A stretch of DNA of 64,000 bases from PWXP01 sp040772845 (GTDB lineage Bacteria; Planctomycetota; Planctomycetia; Pirellulales; Thermoguttaceae), in NCBI GenBank assembly GCA_040772845.1, contig JAXGXG010000002.1, positions 682,001 to 746,000 of the forward strand. The letters run 5' to 3'. This document shows, piece by piece, positions 62,108 to 64,000 of this stretch. Every line of letters starts with the position of its first letter. Positions within the stretch are counted from its first letter, which is position 1. The notes under the pieces are model-generated. The model was given only the letters and a program-made list of their open reading frames with translations, had not been told where the DNA came from and made no database searches. The position numbers and the translations under genes are program-made.

Positions 62108-63187
62108 GTGTCTCGAGTTCGCCGCGAGTCCCGCTCACGAGGCCGATCGTCCGGAGTAGACGTCAGTCCCCGTTTCTTCTGGGAAGATTATTCTGACGAT
62201 GAACTGCTCGGTTTGCGGATTTGCGATTTGGGGCTCAAATCGGTCGGTCCGGTGTTGGAACGCCGCATCGAGCGGCTGCATGGAGAGTTGGAGGCGCGCG
62301 AGATTCCGTTCCGTCCGCACTGCTGGCTTTCCGACGAGTGGTTTTCGCAGGACGGAATACCGGGGATTGCGATCCCCTTCTACCTGGCGCATCCTCGGCT
62401 TCAACGGCTGGAACGCAAGCAGATGCTGGAGGTCGAGGGGGGAACTCAAGAATGGTGCCTGCGGATCCTCCGCCATGAAGCCGGCCACGCCCTCGACACG
62501 GCATACCGCCTTCACTTCCGGCGTCGCTGGCGCGAGATGTTCGGCCCATATTCGCAGACCTACCCGGACTATTACCAGCCGAAGCCGTACAGCAAGAGTT
62601 ACGTCTTGCACCTCGATTCCTGGTATGCGCAGAGCCATCCGGCAGAGGACTTCGCCGAGACGTTTGCCGTTTGGATCCGTCCCCGTTCGCGATGGCGGAG
62701 CCAATATCGCGGCTGGCCCGCTCTGAAGAAGCTCCGATACGTCGATGAGCTCATGGAAGAGATCAAGAATCGGCGGCCGCCGGTCCGCTCGCGACGGCGG
62801 ATTGCCCCACTTCGCGAAATCCGGAAGACTCTGGCGGAACATTATACCGAGAAGAGGGCCCGGTATGGAATCGACTACCCCGATTTCTACGACCGTGACC
62901 TGCGTAAACTGTTTGCCGATCCACGCCAGACGACCGATAATAACTATCGAAGCGCCGCGGGATTTCTGCGCCGCATTCGTCCCGAATTGCGAAGGGTTGT
63001 CTCCCTTTGGACCGGCGAATACCAATATACCATCGACCAGGTGCTCGGTGAAATGATTGAACGATGCCGGGATCTGGACTTGCAGTTGGACAAGCCGTTC
63101 GACCAGGCGAAACGCGACGCCCTGGTCATGCTGACCATGCAAACGATGAACTACCTGCATAGTGGCCGCCACCGGGTGGCCCTGTAA
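62108..63187 (+). CDS. Putative zinc metallopeptidase-like protein
   Basis: A 359-residue protein with no signal peptide. The zinc-binding HEAGHALD occurs at residues 123-130, the gluzincin/metzincin-type HExxH. The sequence HLDSWYAQSHPAEDFAETFAVW, with a further Glu, can supply the third ligand. The C-terminal half is arginine-rich and helical. The start is GTG 62108 with AGGAGG 9 bases upstream. Similar planctomycete proteins precede an ATP-grasp gene, as here (71-bp gap), which suggests a joint role in peptide or cell-envelope modification. The substrate is unknown. Confidence 0.8.
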   Translation: MSRVRRESRSRGRSSGVDVSPRFFWEDYSDDELLGLRICDLGLKSVGPVLERRIERLHGELEAREIPFRPHCWLSDEWFSQDGIPGIAIPFYLAHPRLQRLERKQMLEVEGGTQEWCLRILRHEAGHALDTAYRLHFRRRWREMFGPYSQTYPDYYQPKPYSKSYVLHLDSWYAQSHPAEDFAETFAVWIRPRSRWRSQYRGWPALKKLRYVDELMEEIKNRRPPVRSRRRIAPLREIRKTLAEHYTEKRARYGIDYPDFYDRDLRKLFADPRQTTDNNYRSAAGFLRRIRPELRRVVSLWTGEYQYTIDQVLGEMIERCRDLDLQLDKPFDQAKRDALVMLTMQTMNYLHSGRHRVAL

Positions 63188-63258
63188 CCTAACATGCATC
63201 GGCGCGGCGCGCCGCAGACGGCCTGCCTCGCCCCGGAACGACGGGCTTTGTCACGTCC

Positions 63259-64000
63259 ATGAAGAAACGCCGCATTGCTGTCCTGATGCACGAGGACCTG
63301 ATCCCGCCAGAGACACTCGCCGGCTATACCGAGAAGGAGATCGCTCGGTGGAAATCGGAGTTTGACGTCGTTGCCACACTGCGCGAGATGGGACACGATG
63401 CCCAGCCGCTCGGCGTTCGCGACGATCTTTCGGCCATTCGCCGCATGATCCTCGATTTCAAACCCCATATCCACTTCAACCTGCTCGAAGAGTTTCATGG
63501 CGTCGCCGTCTACGATCAGTATGTTGTCGCGTATCTGGAACTCATGCGTCAATCGTACACCGGCTGTAATCCAAGGGGGCTGATGCTGGCGCACGACAAG
63601 GCCCTGTGCAAGCAGATCCTTCTGTACCACCGCATTCCAACCCCTCGATTCGCCGTTTTTCCCCGCCGGCAGGTGGTGAAGCGTCCGAAATACCTCAGGT
63701 TTCCCTTGCTGGTGAAATCCGCCGTGGAAGAGGCATCGACGGGCATTTCGCAGGCATCGATCGTCACCAATGACGAGAAGTTCCTGGATCGAGTGAACTT
63801 CATCCACGAACAGGTTCAATCCGACGCCATTGTCGAGCACTATATCGACGGCCGCGAGTTGTACGTTGGAATCATCGGGAACCGGCGGCTTCAGACGTTT
63901 CCCGTCTGGGAAATGCTGTTTACCAAGATGCCGGATCACGTGCAACGTATCGCGACGGCGCGAGTGAAGTTCAATCCCGATTATCAGAAGAAGTACGGCA
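63259..64000 (+). CDS. D-alanine--D-alanine-ligase-like ATP-grasp enzyme, 5' part
   Basis: The gene runs off the window end; 247 codons are visible. The N-terminal MKKRRIAVLMHEDLIPPE and the Ddl-like HIHFNLLEEFHGVAVYDQYVVAYLE correspond to the N-domain of D-Ala-D-Ala ligases. SYTGCNPRGLMLAHDKALCK matches the YTG...DK motif. Then come the ATP-grasp segment FPLLVKSAVEEASTGIS and EHYIDGRELYVGIIGN. It is more divergent than a housekeeping Ddl (GCNPRGLMLA for the usual GS..A), so a peptide-ligating enzyme that acts on another substrate is likely. It follows the metallopeptidase-like gene on the same strand. Confidence 0.85.
   Translation, partial: MKKRRIAVLMHEDLIPPETLAGYTEKEIARWKSEFDVVATLREMGHDAQPLGVRDDLSAIRRMILDFKPHIHFNLLEEFHGVAVYDQYVVAYLELMRQSYTGCNPRGLMLAHDKALCKQILLYHRIPTPRFAVFPRRQVVKRPKYLRFPLLVKSAVEEASTGISQASIVTNDEKFLDRVNFIHEQVQSDAIVEHYIDGRELYVGIIGNRRLQTFPVWEMLFTKMPDHVQRIATARVKFNPDYQKKYG

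Overview
The window looks like a chromosomal segment of a planctomycete, most likely of the Pirellulales group. The DNA is GC-rich. It carries several hallmarks of that phylum: four paralogous neutral-ceramidase-like secreted proteins, Tat-exported Gfo/Idh/MocA oxidoreductases, a BBP7-like outer-membrane barrel, PEP-CTERM proteins, a kinase plus vWA gene pair, and dispersed palindromic repeats. No rRNA, tRNA, CRISPR array, integrase or transposase gene was recognised. The taxonomic call is inferred from gene content, not from a marker-gene comparison.

Layout. (1) 1-17.5 kb: the end of a ComM/YifB gene, then a run of exported catabolic or uncharacterised enzymes: Gfo/Idh oxidoreductase, DUF4838 protein, three ceramidase-like proteins, acetyl-xylan-esterase-like hydrolase, ThuA-like protein, a large DUF6259-like glycosidase-type protein and an SGNH esterase. 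Exonuclease III and two small conserved or exported proteins follow. (2) 18.8-29.4 kb: the core of a Tad/Flp pilus machine. The secretin, a small lipoprotein and a TPR lipoprotein lie on the plus strand. Facing them on the minus strand is the operon pilin, pilin, prepilin peptidase, CpaB, TadA ATPase, TadB, TadC. (3) 29.4-34.7 kb: long non-coding, palindrome-rich stretches, two PEP-CTERM proteins (one with a formylglycine-enzyme-like fold) and a second pair of divergent pilins. (4) 34.7-42.1 kb: a polytopic membrane protein, TadE and a short Flp pilin on the minus strand, diverging from TadE and TadG on the plus strand, then a sigma-54 enhancer-binding protein. (5) 42.1-43.8 kb: an intergenic region packed with nested long perfect hairpins. 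(6) 43.8-52.6 kb: BBP7-like barrel, oxidoreductase, an OmpR/histidine-kinase pair, and a third pseudopilin set (TadE, TadE, vWA-TadG). (7) 52.8-58.4 kb: DUF6786-like protein, the fourth ceramidase-like protein, a HAD phosphatase/mutase, an orphan Flp pilin and a GltS-type glutamate symporter. (8) 58.6-64 kb: atypical protein kinase, vWA protein, zinc metallopeptidase-like protein and the start of a D-Ala-D-Ala-ligase-like ATP-grasp enzyme.

The most coherent system is an expanded Tad pilus regulon. It has six pilin-type genes, four TadE-type and two TadG-type pseudopilin genes, and one set of assembly proteins. Sequences obeying the sigma-54 GG-N10-GC rule sit upstream of several pilin or pseudopilin units: 37512-37527, 37842-37857 and 29618-29632 are good, 34265-34280 and 56356-56370 are weaker. 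A sigma-54 activator with an altered GAFTGA loop (GAFTSA) is encoded beside them. I infer that this activator switches pilus subunit production.

Other notable structure: a roughly 180-bp MITE-like element in three copies, two of which end exactly on the TAG stop codon of the neighbouring gene; twin hairpins directly 3' of each of two tandem pilin genes; a 207-bp nested inverted repeat; and an 800-bp nest of palindromes with 18-26 bp perfect stems and 3-nt loops.
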